Below are positions 50,501-57,893 of a stretch of DNA of 64,000 nucleotides, in pieces. Numbering within the stretch: the stretch's first letter is position 1; every line of letters starts with the position of its first letter. Made by a program: the position numbers and the translations under genes. The stretch lies in NCBI GenBank assembly GCA_002633005.1, contig NMRA01000003.1:2723117-2787116 (forward strand), given 5' to 3'. Source of the DNA: Phoronis australis. Taxonomy: Eukaryota > Phoronida > Phoronidae. The notes beneath the pieces are model-generated. The model saw only the letters and a program-made list of their open reading frames with translations, made no database searches and was not told the origin of the DNA.

Positions 50501-50979
50501 TCAAAGGGTTTTGGAGATAGAGCACCGGACGCGGGATGGACGCCGCCCGGACGGACGGAGATGCCAGCCTAATGCGTCCACATATAAATATGTGGGCGCA
50601 TAAAAAATGTGTCTTTGCCATTTGTGATGAGCTCTCTTTTGCTCGTTTTTAGAAATTCTTGCTGAAAAAATAATATTTTTGTCTAATGTTTCAGCATCAT
50701 GCTCAACTAAATTTAGGAAAAACACCGACAGGATTACGAACTTTGTTCTGTTGTAGTTATGGTAACCTGTGGTCTCGTCGAGTAATGCATTTTCTATGTT
50801 TGGGGGCACTACTATATGCCATGGAATCCGTCTACAGACTTCCTTACATAATATGTGTTGGTCTTGGCATCTACGTGTTAACACAACTGCACTCAGTAGT
50901 AAAGGGTGAAGAACAGCAGGCAATAGATGGCTCTGATAGTTCTGATGATGGCGACGATGGAAACAAGAAATCTAAATGA
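17559..50979 (+). CDS. PGAP1: GPI inositol-deacylase (PGAP1), complete, 24 exons
   Basis: Exons: 17559-17693, 19778-19845, 20751-20771, 21732-21796, 22111-22199, 22498-22540, 22841-22932, 23179-23275, 24211-24368, 27448-27533, 28704-28929, 29780-29901, 30303-30366, 30691-30765, 30989-31226, 31732-31801, 33075-33225, 44321-44405, 45395-45485, 46062-46262, 47038-47170, 47394-47515, 48118-48216, 50757-50979. All are GT-AG with consistent phase; the sum is 2754 nt, 917 aa (human about 922). Known role: removes the acyl chain from the inositol of GPI anchors in the ER. Visible features: an N-terminal membrane segment (residues about 7-24), NFEENNCQMTWMYEYPSY, GIPVLFIPGNAGSYKQ, the lipase elbow GHSMGG with nucleophile Ser170 spanning exons 7/8, ITQATPH, a luminal beta-rich middle region, then several membrane segments from exon 18 on. 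The tail ends KKSK, a dilysine ER-retrieval signal. Intron 17 (11.1 kb) hosts an antisense gene. Confidence 0.96.
17805..18150. repeat. Intron-1 repeat, copy 1, with inner inverted repeat
   Basis: TTTTGGGAGTAAACAGGGTC, ACCGTCTCTGACTGG, CACTGCTTGAAAC.TCAAAG and TCGAACAAACACTCCTATAA appear in the same order, diverged, at 19075-19310. Inside this copy, TCCTTCTAACTCGAACAAAC (about 18008) pairs with the reverse complement near 18125-18145. A dispersed, partly palindromic element in PGAP1 intron 1; family unknown. Confidence 0.65.
19075..19310. repeat. Intron-1 repeat, copy 2
   Basis: Second copy of the 17805 repeat: TTTTGGGAGTAGACAG, ACCGTCTCAAACAG, CACTGCTTAAACTATCAAAG and CTCAAACAAATACTCCTACA. 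It lacks the inverted distal half. Confidence 0.6.
20751..20771 (+). other. PGAP1: PGAP1 microexon 3 (21 nt)
   Basis: Flanked by ATTTTTTCAG and GTGAGT. It supplies codons for AYAERI between YLYGEG of exon 2 and SNFHLSGIPVLF of exon 4. The human protein has SYAEEHKI at the same place, so the exon is needed although only 21 nt long. Entry and exit are both phase 2, so skipping it removes seven codons without a frameshift. Confidence 0.88.
20936..20986 (+). mobile_element. Solo 5' terminus of the CTCF-motif element
   Basis: TTTTATGCGCCCGCATAC and TATGGGGGCGCATTATG form the palindromic left end seen in the full copies at 24826, 42526 and (reversed) 50606, but no interior follows. A truncated copy in PGAP1 intron 3. 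Confidence 0.6.
22223..22309 (+). repeat. 46-bp tandem duplication in PGAP1 intron 5
   Basis: AGGTCAAGAGGTCATGTAGA...TATTGGCTAC at 22223-22263 is repeated at 22269-22309 with few changes. It begins 23 bp after the exon 5 donor, inside the intron. Confidence 0.85.
24826..26142 (+). mobile_element. CTCF-motif repeat element, copy C (plus orientation)
   Basis: It begins with the family's palindromic 5' end (TTTTATGCGCCCACATATTT...) and consists of tandem units of about 145-160 bp. CTCF-like sites read on the minus strand start at 25029, 25172, 25333 (one mismatch), 25478, 25624 and 26034; 25029, 25172, 25478, 25624 and 26034 are exact. Block order is internally duplicated near 25755, suggesting unequal exchange or assembly joining. 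The copy is cut off by a single N at 26143. It lies in PGAP1 intron 9. A degraded older relative occupies 24383-24825. Confidence 0.8.
26144..26575 (+). repeat. Near-duplicate of 24383-24825 after an N
   Basis: From GCCATAACAAACGTGTAGTC onward, this segment repeats the start of intron 9 (24383 onward) with a few per cent divergence and small indels, and it starts immediately after the N at 26143. This is the pattern expected from joining two haplotypes or mis-joining repeat copies, although a real tandem duplication is possible. Confidence 0.8.
28361..28480 (+). repeat. 20-bp minisatellite, six units
   Basis: Six tandem 20-bp units of the type CATCTTGACCTGTGTACMGC, diverged by one to four bases each, in PGAP1 intron 10 about 220 bp before exon 11. 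Confidence 0.85.
31302..31638. mobile_element. piggyBac-like MITE, copy 1
   Basis: Ends AGGATACTAATCCC and GGGCTTGGTATCCT are inverted. The element sits between TTAA at 31298-31301 and TTAA at 31639-31642. TTAA target duplication is typical of piggyBac-type insertion. 337 bp, no transposase, in PGAP1 intron 15. Same family as 34875-35632. Confidence 0.7.
34875..35632. mobile_element. piggyBac-like MITE, copy 2
   Basis: Ends TAGGATACTAAACC and GGTTTAGTATCCTT are inverted (13-bp core) and flanked by TTAA at 34871-34874 and 35633-35636. 758 bp, no transposase, in PGAP1 intron 17. It ends about 50 bp beyond the stop codon of the nested antisense gene. A minus-strand AATAAA at 35156-35161 inside it is the nearest poly(A) signal I see for that gene. 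Confidence 0.75.
35682..39402 (-). CDS. Unrecognised nested gene, at least 3 exons
   Basis: Minus-strand gene inside PGAP1 intron 17. The last exon, 36979-35682 (1298 nt), has an acceptor TTTTCCTTTCAG and 430 codons from its first ATG to the stop. Upstream exon 39080-39012 (acceptor ACTTTGTAG, donor GTAAGT) encodes NRRENQTVDHVYTVNDDTET. Upstream exon 39402-39314 (acceptor TGACATTAG, donor GTATAC) encodes TSSTSPLDTDSGDMRERKER. Phases agree across both junctions, but the two upstream exons are less certain and the true start was not found. The protein is serine-, arginine- and glutamine-rich and probably mostly disordered. It has a charged segment HKHLSEWDQSYKDRLLEYY (about 40 residues into the last exon), then DEDFDSLMAHINQMSLHYEA, and an acidic tail MDDMEEDEDS. 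I do not recognise the family and propose no function. A retrocopy is less likely because of the introns. Confidence 0.7.
42526..43811 (+). mobile_element. CTCF-motif repeat element, full copy A
   Basis: Both termini are present: a 5' palindrome (TTATGCGCCCACATATTTAT...) and a 3' end with the small hairpin AACGCTCCGCGTT followed by GCTCTTGTTTA. The interior is tandem units of about 145-163 bp. Exact CTCF-core matches (minus strand) start at 42698, 42843 and 43151; near matches lie around 43006 and 43298. No protein-coding capacity. End structure (5' palindrome, 3' hairpin, internal tandem repeats) resembles non-autonomous Helitron/Helentron-type elements, but the canonical CTRR end is not seen, so the class is open. 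Located in PGAP1 intron 17, 510 bp before exon 18. Confidence 0.85.
44420..44835 (+). mobile_element. Decayed CTCF-motif element fragment
   Basis: Block order ATGAAATTTGGCAAATG, AAAATTGGCAGATGTGTTCC and CCCCTAGTGGCAATTTTGTT resembles family units but is heavily diverged, with no exact CTCF match. Similar diverged blocks continue after the SINE (45070-45260), so the SINE appears to have inserted into this older copy. Begins 15 bp after PGAP1 exon 18. Confidence 0.55.
44836..45060 (-). mobile_element. tRNA-derived SINE, copy 2
   Basis: Same family and orientation as 4404-4590: shared TCTGGTACACA, TGATCACCTGGAACCATTTA, TCCTGACTCA.GGTCTAGC, and GACCTCGAGTAAAGGAAAC. The tRNA-like B-box region is more diverged here. 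Inserted in a decayed CTCF-motif element within PGAP1 intron 18. Confidence 0.6.
46171..46390 (+). repeat. Tandem duplication of PGAP1 exon 20 3' end with donor
   Basis: The last ~92 nt of exon 20 plus its GTAAGT donor (46171-46280) are repeated at 46281-46390 with about 15 per cent divergence, including GAGGTAGTGGTCAGCTCT and a second TTTGGTAAGT. Reading through the first donor gives an immediate in-frame TAA, so the second donor cannot extend the protein. Confidence 0.88.
48430..49290 (+). mobile_element. Decayed CTCF-motif element, copy F
   Basis: Contains GCCGTCATCTCTGTC, CCCCTTGTGGCAGCTTTA, GCCTCCTAGTGGCAATTTTT and repeated 'gccaaa...ATGAAA'-type blocks in family order, strongly diverged. 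The best CTCF-like site is at about 48834 with one or two mismatches. PGAP1 intron 23. Confidence 0.5.
49359..50606 (-). mobile_element. CTCF-motif repeat element, full copy B (minus orientation)
   Basis: Inverted relative to copy A. It begins with the 3' end reversed (TAAACAAGAGCAACGCGGAG) and ends with the 5' palindrome (TATAAATATGTGGGCGCATA). Plus-strand CTCF cores start at 49960 and 50403 (exact), with near matches at 49564, 49690, 49828, 50098 and 50259; spacing is 126-161 bp. No coding potential. It lies in PGAP1 intron 23 and ends about 150 bp before exon 24. Confidence 0.85.
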
Positions 50980-51643
50980 GGTCTCAGCTCCAGATGTTGT
51001 TTATTTATAGCATTTACAGTAGTGTAAGTGGTCCGAACTTGTTCCATAGTCAAATTGGAAGTTATCTCTAGGCTTGGAGAGAACGGACATTTTATCATTA
51101 CACAAGACCAGGCTTAAAAAATCGGTTTGTCACCACGGGATCATTATGTGCCCCAAGTACAGTCTCAATTTATAGCTTTTTTTGCAAGCCCAGAAATTCA
51201 GATCAGTTTCATAACAGTAAGTGTTCTATTAAAAGGTTTGTTTCTTTAACAAAACACCAATTTATAGCAATTTTAAGTGAGCTGTTGTTTGTTGTTTACT
51301 AATTACTCGTTTTTGATTCATGGATGTTGCGACTGCTTTTTAAAGATTTGCAATTGATTCTTGGTTTACTTTTGTTGTATCCTTGTTTATGAATACAAAA
51401 TGTCGTACAAGACCATTCTGAAATTAAGGATTCAGCATTTTAAATGTTTTACCGTATAACCAAATGTTGTTACTATACCTGTTGGAAATTTTAATGTACA
51501 TTTGTTGACATACACATGTTGTTATTGATTCAATACACTCGCCATTCTTTCGCAAGTTGTGATTTTCAATAGTCCATACTGTTTTTACTGTTGTACACTC
51601 AGTAAAATATGTCCACTTAGCTCTTCATATTTCGTCTTACTCG

Positions 51644-51649
51644 AATAAA
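51644..51649 (+). promoter_or_regulatory. PGAP1: Poly(A) signal of PGAP1
   Basis: AATAAA 665 bp downstream of the PGAP1 stop, giving a 3' UTR of about 0.7 kb. It is the last plus-strand hexamer before the convergent BLOC1S5 3' end. Confidence 0.65.
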
Positions 51650-51711
51650 ATCTCACAGTTCAACATTAGTTTTAAATCTAAAACAAGACAATCACAATAT
51701 TAGAAAAATAG

Positions 51712-51717
51712 TTTATT
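51712..51717 (-). promoter_or_regulatory. BLOC1S5: Poly(A) signal of BLOC1S5
   Basis: AATAAA on the minus strand (TTTATT on plus), 111 bp downstream of the BLOC1S5 stop at 51828-51830. It faces the PGAP1 signal 62 bp away. Confidence 0.65.
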
Positions 51718-51827
51718 TATCCAACGGGTGAAATTTAATCTCAAAATCTTAACTTGTAACAATTTTGTCCAACAAATCTAGTCCATTTAAAGCAGCCCGC
51801 CTTGGTCAAACTCTGCACTATCCCGTA

Positions 51828-54800
51828 TTATGGTGTTATTGGTGTGATGCGTAGATTATTCTCCAGTTCTTCATATTGCTTCTTCAGTGCGTCCAAGTCG
51901 TGCTCAAAGTCTTCATCTACTTTAGCACTCTTCTCATACATTTCAGTCATAAACCTCGACCATTCCGTCACTCTCTGTTGTCTCTGTTCAGCCAGCTGAT
52001 CAACCTGGAACACAGTTAACAGTGTCATATGCAAACCTGTGTAAATGCAATTGCTTACATCCAAAAAAGTCAATTCCTCACACAAGAGTTTTGTGCTTGT
52101 ATACAAAAATGACTAATTTGATTCCAGTTTTGTTTCAATCAAGGCGATAATTTAAAAGCTAGGAACGGACACTTGTCTTGTTGGCGAAGGGACTTGCTTA
52201 GCTTATGAGACGAATTCAAACATACATTTTTGGAATACAGTGTTGCTTTTGGTTCAAGTGCACTAGCTCAGATGCACAAAAAATTCGACACGAGCACGCA
52301 AGACATCATAGTACGAGCGCAATTACAGGGACATTGTTTACTTTGGTTCTGTGTAGTGCTAGAGCATCTGCTTGCATAGGAAAATATCTCCACACCTGTT
52401 GGCAAGAGTGGCAGTTACAGCTACTCCTGCCTGTGACCCTTGGTTTACATCTCTCGCAGATTCACGTTTATTGCGTCATTTGGCCTGGTGCTCGAAACAA
52501 AGTTAAAGGACTATTTGCCCATTATTACACAACAGAGAACATGATAACGAAAAATTTGACTTGGGGTTGTAAACAAGGCCTGACTGATCTCAAGGACACT
52601 TTTTTGATGAAATGGATATTGATACGTACTTTAAGTCTTGCTTCCTCATTTTCAATTATTCTTCCACACATTTCGGTAGCAACAGTCACTGAAATAATTA
52701 AAATTCAACATGAGTGACATTTCAGTATTTGTCTGCGTGCAGCAAGACTAACAATGCTGGCCAAGGTGAAGTCAGTAGCACTGAAGTACAAAACATCTTG
52801 AAACTTTTAGAACACACAATCCTTCGGTGCTTTCCATATGCAACTCAGAATTACACATGGTTTGCATTGAATAATAAAATGTTAATATGATGACCAGCAC
52901 AGTAGTTGTAAACAACATTTTGAAGTTGCAACATATTTGCCTGATTCATGTGCAGCATTGTGGGTAACAAAACAGACTTTGATGTTTCAAGACAGCACCA
53001 CACAAAGCAATCCAAACATTGACGGGTGTTGTAGTATGCCCAGTTCACACATACAAGATGAGTTTCATTACGAGTTCTTGTAGATGGAAGGAGAGTCGGA
53101 CACAAATATATGATTCGTTAATCTGAACTGTTCAAAAATAAGGAAGTGACATACAATCCTTGAAAATATCATATCTGTCAAATTTCACGACGAACCATCA
53201 GGAGTCTGATAAGATTGCTATTTGTGTAGACACTAAGAAAACTAGAATCGTCACCAGGGAACAATGGTCTTCGGATGCATATGATAATTAACGTATTCCG
53301 TGCTCTCTTGAACTGTGTATTAAATCTTAATTTCATGGTGATCCTGAAAGAGACTTCAGAAATAGGCAGACACAAAATAACATACACCACTAACGTAATT
53401 GCCATGAAGACAGAATTGTAAGTTTAACAATGGACATGTGCTGCTCTCACTCCCAAAATAACACAGTTGCCAAATTTCACTTAGATTCATCAAGGGACTT
53501 CACAGGGTAGGCACTGCCACTAGGGGGAGACAACACTAGTCGGATCCATCAAAAAATCATCAGTTATGATCTCTTCAAAAGCCACACACTCCAAACTCCA
53601 TGAAAGTCTCTCAAGCAGTTCAACATTCCAAACTTCATAAAAGTCTCTCAAGCAGTTCAACAGACAGGAAGATGCTAAGGGATTGTGGAACATGTCTAAT
53701 TCATCTGAAAATTGACAGATGTCTTCAACTTAATACAAACAAAATGTATATCTGACATTCTGAGCTTTGTGGAAAAAACGCCAAGGAACTTAATGGATAC
53801 AGAGGCAGGCAAAAGGTAAAATTGCAGCTAGGGGGCACAGTAGTAGTTGACTCCATCCAAAAGTTATGATCATCTGTCATCTGGACAGAAACATAACTGA
53901 AACCCTTGGCAAAGATCCAGCACATGATTTAAGAGATGCAACTGTAGGATAACAAATAGAAATGTTGAAGATATGGATAAAAATATTCAAAATAATTAAA
54001 AAGTGAAATATTTCCCCAAATTCCAACTATAAAGATATATGTACATAACGAACCTTTGGCTGATAAGCTCAAAAGTTGTTCACCCAATCCTTCCTTTGAC
54101 CTCGGTAAACTTTTATCAATAATTTCCTGTTGATGCTCGAGAATCTTATTGAGACGTGCTTCTTCTCTGTACTTTCGTTTCTCCTAAATCAAAAGAAAAG
54201 TGAGTAAACAGTTGAGCAATTGTTTCACAAGATAACATTGGGGTGAAATATGAAAGCTCCATGCAGCGCCATGTTAGATTGTTTTTATTCCAAGTTTGGG
54301 GTGGTACCCTTTGTTTTTTATTGTATTCAAATTAAATCTTGTCTGTTGGAATAGTCACAAAATTAAACTCCTAACAATAAGGAGGATTCACATCTCCTTC
54401 AAAGGGAAGACGGTATTGAAGATCAGTGGGGAACTGGTGTCTCTTACTTTCTCACAAGATCTCGTCTGATTTGCAACCTCATGCAAACTCTCATCCCAAG
54501 CACACGGCAATTTGAACCAAGCTCCACCTTCTTTTTTTATTAAGGGAGGGATTGAGTGATTTGATGATTAAAGTCCCCTGGACATCTCTCTGAAACCAGT
54601 TTGTTTCTCTATGCAGGATCTTGACATTGTCATTGTTGAATTCATGACCTGTGTCCTGGAGGTGCTAGGAGTTTATTTTCTGAGTAGCCCAGCATACCAG
54701 ATTTAATTTGAATACAATGAACTTTCCTTCAACAACTTTTTTATTATTATTTTCTGGTAGTATAAATTAGCATCCACTACAATCTTTTTTTTCTAAACTA

Positions 54801-56843
54801 CTGACTCAGAACTATAATCCTTAATGGTTGGAATTTGAAGAGCACATGTCTAATGTGGGAACCACCTTCTTTTGTTAGGGAATAACAGCAGAATGATGAC
54901 TTTGAGAGCACCATATGCATTCAATTGTTGCAAACATCTAAGTCAGGCCATTACGTCATCTGGTAGCCATATCACGTGACCTTTTCCACGCCATATTGAG
55001 ATTGACATGTTCATTTACATTTAATTGTTATCTAAAAGGGCCGCCTAACACCGTATGTAGATCCAGGATGTTGGAAGAGCGGCTCAACCACAATTGTAGG
55101 CAAGACTGTATAAATTCCAAACACGGCGTTTCATATTTGATCATGTCTGTAGGGGATACCCTAAATCCAGCCACGTTTGAAACATGAAAACTTGCACGCA
55201 CTGTAGTGATTGAAGGCTACAAAGCTGTTGTCACCCGTGTGTGTGAACAGTCACCGCAGTATCCAAGGCCAACAACTAGCATTCACTACAGCTATATAGG
55301 TAAGTGAATTGCATTTTGTGGTCGCCGACTCCAGCCATTTCCCATCCACTGCAGATAAAACAATGGATAAATCCCACTCAAATGAGGTCTAGGTTGCTCT
55401 AGGATTGTCTGAGAATACTCATCAAAGCCAAGTAATTACTGCATTTCTTAGAAAATAGCACCAACAAAAGACCACAATGAATTTTTACACAAGGAAAGCT
55501 GGCAGGGAATGATTCCGTTCACAAACGTCATCTTCGAAATGATGCGTGAATAATTAATTAAAGCCTGGAAAAATTCAATCAACTTGAAAACTTATCTCTA
55601 AAGGATAACCAGAACATCATAATTTAACTACAATTAACACTAAAACAGTGGCATTCCTCCTTTATGTTCGCCATACGATTTCAATACTGATGGTGTTTAT
55701 GGAAACAGCTGCCTAACGATTCAAGACATTTCGCTTTATTGATGGACTAATCCACTGAAATTGGTTTAAAGGCCCTTAAGTCAGTACTAGCAGTGCCTCA
55801 GTTTCTGGTCCCTGAAGTCCTTCAGATGGCACCATGGACATTTTGTGTCCTTCACGTTCAAGCATTACTTTTTATATTTAAATTCTAAAAAAAGTAGAGA
55901 AGACAAAGTTTAAAGTATTACCTCAAACTCTCTCACAAAGTAGGCTATTTCCCCATGAAGTACTGGTCTGTGATCAAATAAACGGCTGTATATTTCACCA
56001 ATATCTGCAATGTAAACGTATGGCACTTAGCATTAGAAAATATCAGATTTGTATTATCTGTAAACTACAATTCACATTGTAAACATACTACATGCCACAC
56101 ATAACAAAACCAGACTCAGTGAAAACTGGATTTCTAAATTTTGGTTTGTATAACAAGCCCAAGACTTAAGTCTCTGGTCTAAAGTTCAAGAATGAACAAG
56201 TTGAATAAATAAAAAAATATCACAAGTTGTACTGATGGCAGAGTAAAGGTTGAGTTTACTAGCTCGTGAGGTCCACAAACAATGAAATATAAATTAACCG
56301 GTATACATTTTAAAAAAATACTTCATACAGGCAACGCTAAGCACCATTGATCTCCAATTGCCAACACAGGGGACATTCTAACCTTCCCTGAACCTAGAGT
56401 TAATAAATGCCTAACTCCCCATATTCGGTGCTTGCTCTAATGAGTAACATAAAACATGGACAGGTAGGTTACGCACTCCACACCAATCGACAAGATTGCT
56501 AACCTCAGCCTCAAGTGTCATATATCTTCCATAAGCATCCTTGTAAGCAACTTACAGTATTGTTATTGGCCTAATTTGCAAAGCCATGCTGGATACCTGG
56601 ATATGCATGAAAATGTGCTAAAAATAAAAGTTCCTAATATAAATTAGGCGGCAATAGTCACTCACAGGGAACCTACATTTTGAGAACCAGTTTGACGCCC
56701 ATTATTCAGAGGAGAAAACTGGTTCTCAAAATGCAGGACCCCTGTAGAGGATTATACATTGCCTGTGGATGCTGTAGGTATACAGGTATTGCGTTACCCG
56801 CTACTAGTAACACAGATTTTCATGTAGACTTACCTTTACTCAT
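51828..56843 (-). CDS. BLOC1S5: BLOC-1 subunit 5 (muted homologue), complete, 5 exons
   Basis: Coding exons in transcript order: 56843-56834 (ATG AGT AAA G), 56004-55922, 54183-54054, 52688-52630, 52004-51828. GT-AG borders, phases agree, sum 459 nt (152 aa; human about 187). Recognised by DIGEIYSRLFDHRPVLHGEI and YFVREFEEKRKYREEARL in the middle and WSRFMTEMYEKSAKVDEDFE then LKKQYEELENNL at the end, which match human BLOC1S5 region by region. The whole protein after the first 30 residues is predicted helical/coiled coil. Known role: subunit of BLOC-1, which acts in biogenesis of lysosome-related organelles. The human protein has a longer glycine/serine-rich N-terminus. Here an in-frame TGA lies directly before the ATG, so the short start is well supported. 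Convergent with PGAP1. The 170-codon plus-strand frame over exon 4 is a shadow. Confidence 0.93.
53485..53950 (-). mobile_element. Decayed CTCF-motif element, copy G
   Basis: Contains TGCCACTAGGGGGAGACAAC (53513 region) and GCAGCTAGGGGGCACAGTAG (53824 region) in minus-oriented family context (ATCCATCAAAAAATCATCAG, CCAAATTTCACTTAG). It also holds a 40-bp tandem duplication (AAAGTCTCTCAAGCAGTTCA twice, 53600-53664). CTCF-like matches carry two or more mismatches. In BLOC1S5 intron 3. Confidence 0.6.
56676..56733. other. Perfect 18-bp hairpin in BLOC1S5 intron 1
   Basis: CATTTTGAGAACCAGTTT (56676-56693) and AAACTGGTTCTCAAAATG (56716-56733) pair perfectly around a 22-nt loop. Pairing resumes outside after a single mismatch (CCT/AGG). 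Either a tiny foldback or a precursor-like hairpin; function unknown. Confidence 0.7.
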
Positions 56844-56909
56844 TCAGGACTTAATTCAATGCTCTTGTGACGCTCTGCGACTTTCAAGTCGGCAATGAGT
56901 AAAGGTAAG
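56829..56909. other. Inverted repeat mirroring BLOC1S5 exon 1
   Basis: CTTACCTTTACTCATT (56829-56844) and AATGAGTAAAGGTAAG (56894-56909) are perfect 16-bp reverse complements. The first contains the complete coding part and splice donor of BLOC1S5 exon 1 on the minus strand, so the plus strand carries the same ATGAGTAAAG|GTAAG 50 bp away. Confidence 0.8.
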
Positions 56910-56911
56910 AG

Positions 56912-57500
56912 CGCATGAGAACCTGCGTTAGCTAGTAACACGATACAGGTGATGATCCAGATGAAACGGCTAAACTGATTTTCTTTTTGACTGATAAAAT
57001 AATGTATAGCCAATAATACCGATGGAAACAGTTACCTATGAATAATAAATTGGATATAAACGCCCCACAAAAACTCCCTTTCAAAAAATGTAACCTTGGT
57101 CGTTATTAAGAAAACATGGTTGAGAACGAGTGATCTTTCACAATGTAGTAATAGCCGAGATTACCCAACCCGGGGATCGAACCAACGACCCCCATAAAAC
57201 CAGCAAGCGTGCTAACCATTCAGCTAATAGGCAATTGCCCGTTAGCGAGTAGCTAACAGAGGCTCATATGATTCACCAGAAGCACATCTACAGCAACAAG
57301 TAAACTACCCAAGTGGGTTATATGAATTTAACTTATCAAGAGTCGAGGACCCAGGAACACCAATAAGGTCAATAAGGACAATACTTTACTGACTGGGACT
57401 GGGAGGCAAGTGATCTGGACTGGTAGCTTTGTGGTTTTCAGTATTTTCACTCAAAAGTTATAACCAGTTACCGTTGACAAGTTACCAGTGATGATTTCCA
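56912..57500. other. No gene recognised upstream of BLOC1S5
   Basis: Likely contains the BLOC1S5 promoter and 5' UTR, read on the minus strand, but no specific element can be pointed out. The only distinct item is the tRNA-like sequence at 57165-57240. Confidence 0.4.
57165..57240 (-). tRNA. tRNA-like sequence (tRNA pseudogene or SINE head)
   Basis: On the minus strand: TAGCTGAATGGTTAGCA (A-box / D-arm type) followed 40 bp later by GGTTCGATCCCC (B-box / T-arm). The spacing suits a tRNA, but the T stem has two mismatches in five and the anticodon and acceptor stems do not pair well. A degenerate tRNA or a SINE head is more likely than a functional tRNA. Confidence 0.5.
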
Positions 57501-57518
57501 ACGCTTATATAGGGCGTG

Positions 57519-57620
57519 TGTTCAGTTGACGCTAGGACCTAGCTAAAACCTAGTCAAAGTCACGTGTTCTCATTTAAAATACACAGCAATTTCTCAGGTA
57601 ATCTCGCAAAATCTTGCTTT
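57519..57620. mobile_element. Left part of a MITE related to 60816-60950
   Basis: GTTCAGTTGACGCTAGGACC through CTCAGGTAATCTCGCAAAAT follows 60816-60925 in order, with moderate divergence. The matching right end (TTACTGAACGGGAGGCGGG) appears only at 58195, after about 570 bp of other sequence that includes an LTR, so the copy looks split by insertion. Confidence 0.65.
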
Positions 57621-57893
57621 TGTTGTAATCGTCAACATCATTCGTCCTTTATCTTTCTGTGGTGTCTTGTGATTTGTCAGTTTTATGGTTCCCCGGATGC
57701 TTGTTTTATTTAAACTGCTGGCGGGAACCCTGCTGGCAGTCTTTCAGCAAGCAATCAGGATGTCAGGGATGGGCACCTGGATTGGGTTTTACCTGAAGCT
57801 TGAATAGCTGTGTTTTAACTGGTGAGTNCCCGCCACCACCGAAAGACACGCACGCCGCTCCAACACCGGGAAATAGGTGCCGACTACGCCAAA

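Noticed and set aside
52205-52717. 170-codon plus-strand open frame
   Set aside because: It overlaps BLOC1S5 exon 4 and introns in antisense. No recognisable domain and no splice context; exon 4 on the minus strand fits the BLOC1S5 family.
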